Positions 62,835-64,000 of a stretch of DNA of 64,000 nt are shown one piece after another. The DNA is taken from positions 310,001 through 374,000 of the forward strand of contig NZ_VFIO01000003.1 of the NCBI RefSeq assembly GCF_007858365.1, in the 5' to 3' direction. A model generated the notes under the pieces. That model saw nothing but the letters and a program-made list of their open reading frames with translations. It was not told where the DNA came from and ran no database searches. The DNA is from Pseudomonas saxonica. GTDB lineage: Bacteria; Pseudomonadota; Gammaproteobacteria; Pseudomonadales; Pseudomonadaceae. Numbering within the stretch: position 1 is the stretch's first letter; the number at the start of each line of letters is the position of its first letter. The translations under genes and the position numbers were made by a program.

Positions 62835-64000
62835 GTTCAACTCCTTGCGGCTGGGCATAAGCCGCCAGCGGTGATTGCGGGTCAAGCAGTGACGAACGTA
62901 TGAAGTGAAGGTAGCTCTGCACGCGCACCAGTGCCGAAGTATCAAAGTTACGGGCAAAGGGTTCGTCGGTCGCTTGCACTCGGTTGATTGCATGATCGAC
63001 CGCTATCAGCGCACGTTCCAGGTTGCTTTCACTCGGGGCAATAAAGAGCCGAACCAGCGCCCGGCCCATGACCCGAATGGCCTGACGCCAGGGTTGAGAC
63101 TCGGCATACGCCGGGTGAACCGGCAACACAGCCTGTTCTTTACGCAACTCGATAATGGCGTGCCCCACTTCAAGCACTACAAACATCCAGCGCAGCAACG
63201 TGCGTTGCACTTGCGGATTCCCCGCGGCCAGACCGTAGGCCTGGTGCATCAGGTCACGGGTACGGCTTTCAAGGCTGGAGCTCAAGCCACGCAACTTGCC
63301 ACTGATGGCGTACACCACTTGTTCACGCAGGTCTTGCTCCAGACGGCTCCACAACCAGCGGCTGTTGGGCGGCAGAATAATCGCACCTGCCGCTGCACAG
63401 ACCAGCATCCCCAGCACCATCGCAATATAGTCGTTGATGAATTGGTACGGGTTGTAGATGGTCAGGTTGTCGGGCACCGAGCCTGATGTGAAAAAGATCA
63501 GCAAGCCCAAGCCTACGCCGACGTAATTGGCCCGTGAGGTCAGGAACGAACCCAACATGATGACGGGCGTCAGCACGACACACAGCAACGCGAAACCGTC
63601 GATATGGGGCAGCACGAAGAACATTTCAACAAAGCCGATGATCGCGCCCAGGAAAGTCCCACAGGCCATCTGAAACGACATGCGTTTGGGGTTGGGCGTG
63701 GCCGCCGACAAGCCGACCGTGGCTGCTGCGATCAGGGTCATGGTGGCGCCGCTAGGCCACGCCGTCATGACCCAATAGGTGCCCAGCACGGCCAGAATAA
63801 ACGCCGCCCGTATGCCCGACGCTGCCGCCGACCACCAGTTGGTCTGCGAAACAAAAGGCTGGTCCCAGCGTTCACGCTCATGAACGTGATCGGCCAGCGA
63901 CGCATGGGTCAACGCGTAGTTGTGCATGTCGTCCACGAAGCGGAATAACAGCTCATACGCCGTGTTGAAATCGAGGAAGTCCGAAGGGCTGGGTTCGCTT
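62824..64000 (-). CDS. FUSC-family inner-membrane efflux protein (AaeB-like), 5' end beyond the window
   Basis: C-terminal ~392 codons of a FUSC/AaeB transporter. The frame is open to the right border (residues before GTG 63936 read SDFLDFNTAYELLFRFVDDM), so the start lies outside; full proteins are about 650-730 residues. The block GATMTLIAAATVGLSAATPNPKR and further helices (about 250-360 of the full protein) form the second membrane half, followed by a cytosolic helical tail. First gene of the leftward efflux operon. Confidence 0.9.
   Translation of the reverse strand, partial: SEPSPSDFLDFNTAYELLFRFVDDMHNYALTHASLADHVHERERWDQPFVSQTNWWSAAASGIRAAFILAVLGTYWVMTAWPSGATMTLIAAATVGLSAATPNPKRMSFQMACGTFLGAIIGFVEMFFVLPHIDGFALLCVVLTPVIMLGSFLTSRANYVGVGLGLLIFFTSGSVPDNLTIYNPYQFINDYIAMVLGMLVCAAAGAIILPPNSRWLWSRLEQDLREQVVYAISGKLRGLSSSLESRTRDLMHQAYGLAAGNPQVQRTLLRWMFVVLEVGHAIIELRKEQAVLPVHPAYAESQPWRQAIRVMGRALVRLFIAPSESNLERALIAVDHAINRVQATDEPFARNFDTSALVRVQSYLHFIRSSLLDPQSPLAAYAQPQGVEHAS

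Overview
The window is bacterial chromosome from a Pseudomonas, most likely of the broad P. fluorescens lineage. The evidence is the complete twelve-gene alginate operon, the lepA-lepB-rnc-era-recO-pdxJ cluster, the pepA-holC-valS run, an HupN-type HU gene next to yejK, and many Pseudomonas REP-type palindromes (arms such as GTAGCAGCTGCCG) between genes. I saw no rRNA, tRNA, insertion sequence or CRISPR array. Species cannot be fixed by eye.

Layout. 1-1687: 5' part of purL, reading out of the window to the left. 1973-3430: mltF. 3605-9736: leftward housekeeping cluster lepA, lepB, a decayed DUF4845 remnant, rnc, era, recO, pdxJ. 9899-12071: lptF-lptG (LPS export), divergent from pepA-holC-small protein-valS-rlmF (12390-18947). 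19019-21077: hupN, yejK and a membrane-anchored glutaredoxin-like gene. 21078-24229: a 59-bp tandem array, a GIY-YIG protein, an NTF2-like protein, and a CynX-type MFS transporter with its GntR regulator. 24322-25162: an MqsR/MqsA toxin-antitoxin pair with its operator. 25266-29426: the aapJQMP amino-acid ABC transporter. 29847-32079: carboxylesterase and rhlB. 32166-33276: two small unknown membrane proteins. 33754-36426: moaCDE, a YdcZ-type membrane protein and a LysR regulator. 36659-38053: PIN-PhoH ATPase.

38528-41668 is the accessory hotspot. A colicin-M-like bacteriocin and a small lipoprotein (probable immunity protein) sit in an AT-rich insert. The insert is bounded by two 60-bp direct copies of the 3' end of a polysaccharide-deacetylase-like gene. 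One copy is the present gene end and the other is a stranded old end that no longer belongs to any gene. 41669-44057 is mostly repeats around yaaA.

44058-60196 is the alginate biosynthesis operon algD-8-44-K-E-G-X-L-I-J-F-A. AlgA and AlgD supply GDP-mannuronate. Alg8/Alg44 polymerise it at the inner membrane. AlgK, E, G, X and L form or work around the periplasmic/outer-membrane secretion complex, and AlgI, J, F and X O-acetylate the polymer. A candidate AlgU promoter lies about 360 bp upstream of algD. A REP element sits inside the 5' end of algK. The window ends with a short-chain dehydrogenase, an NTF2-like protein, and a leftward AaeBXA-type efflux operon (FUSC protein cut by the right border).

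All calls rest on reading the translated sequence and remembered family features. No database search was possible.
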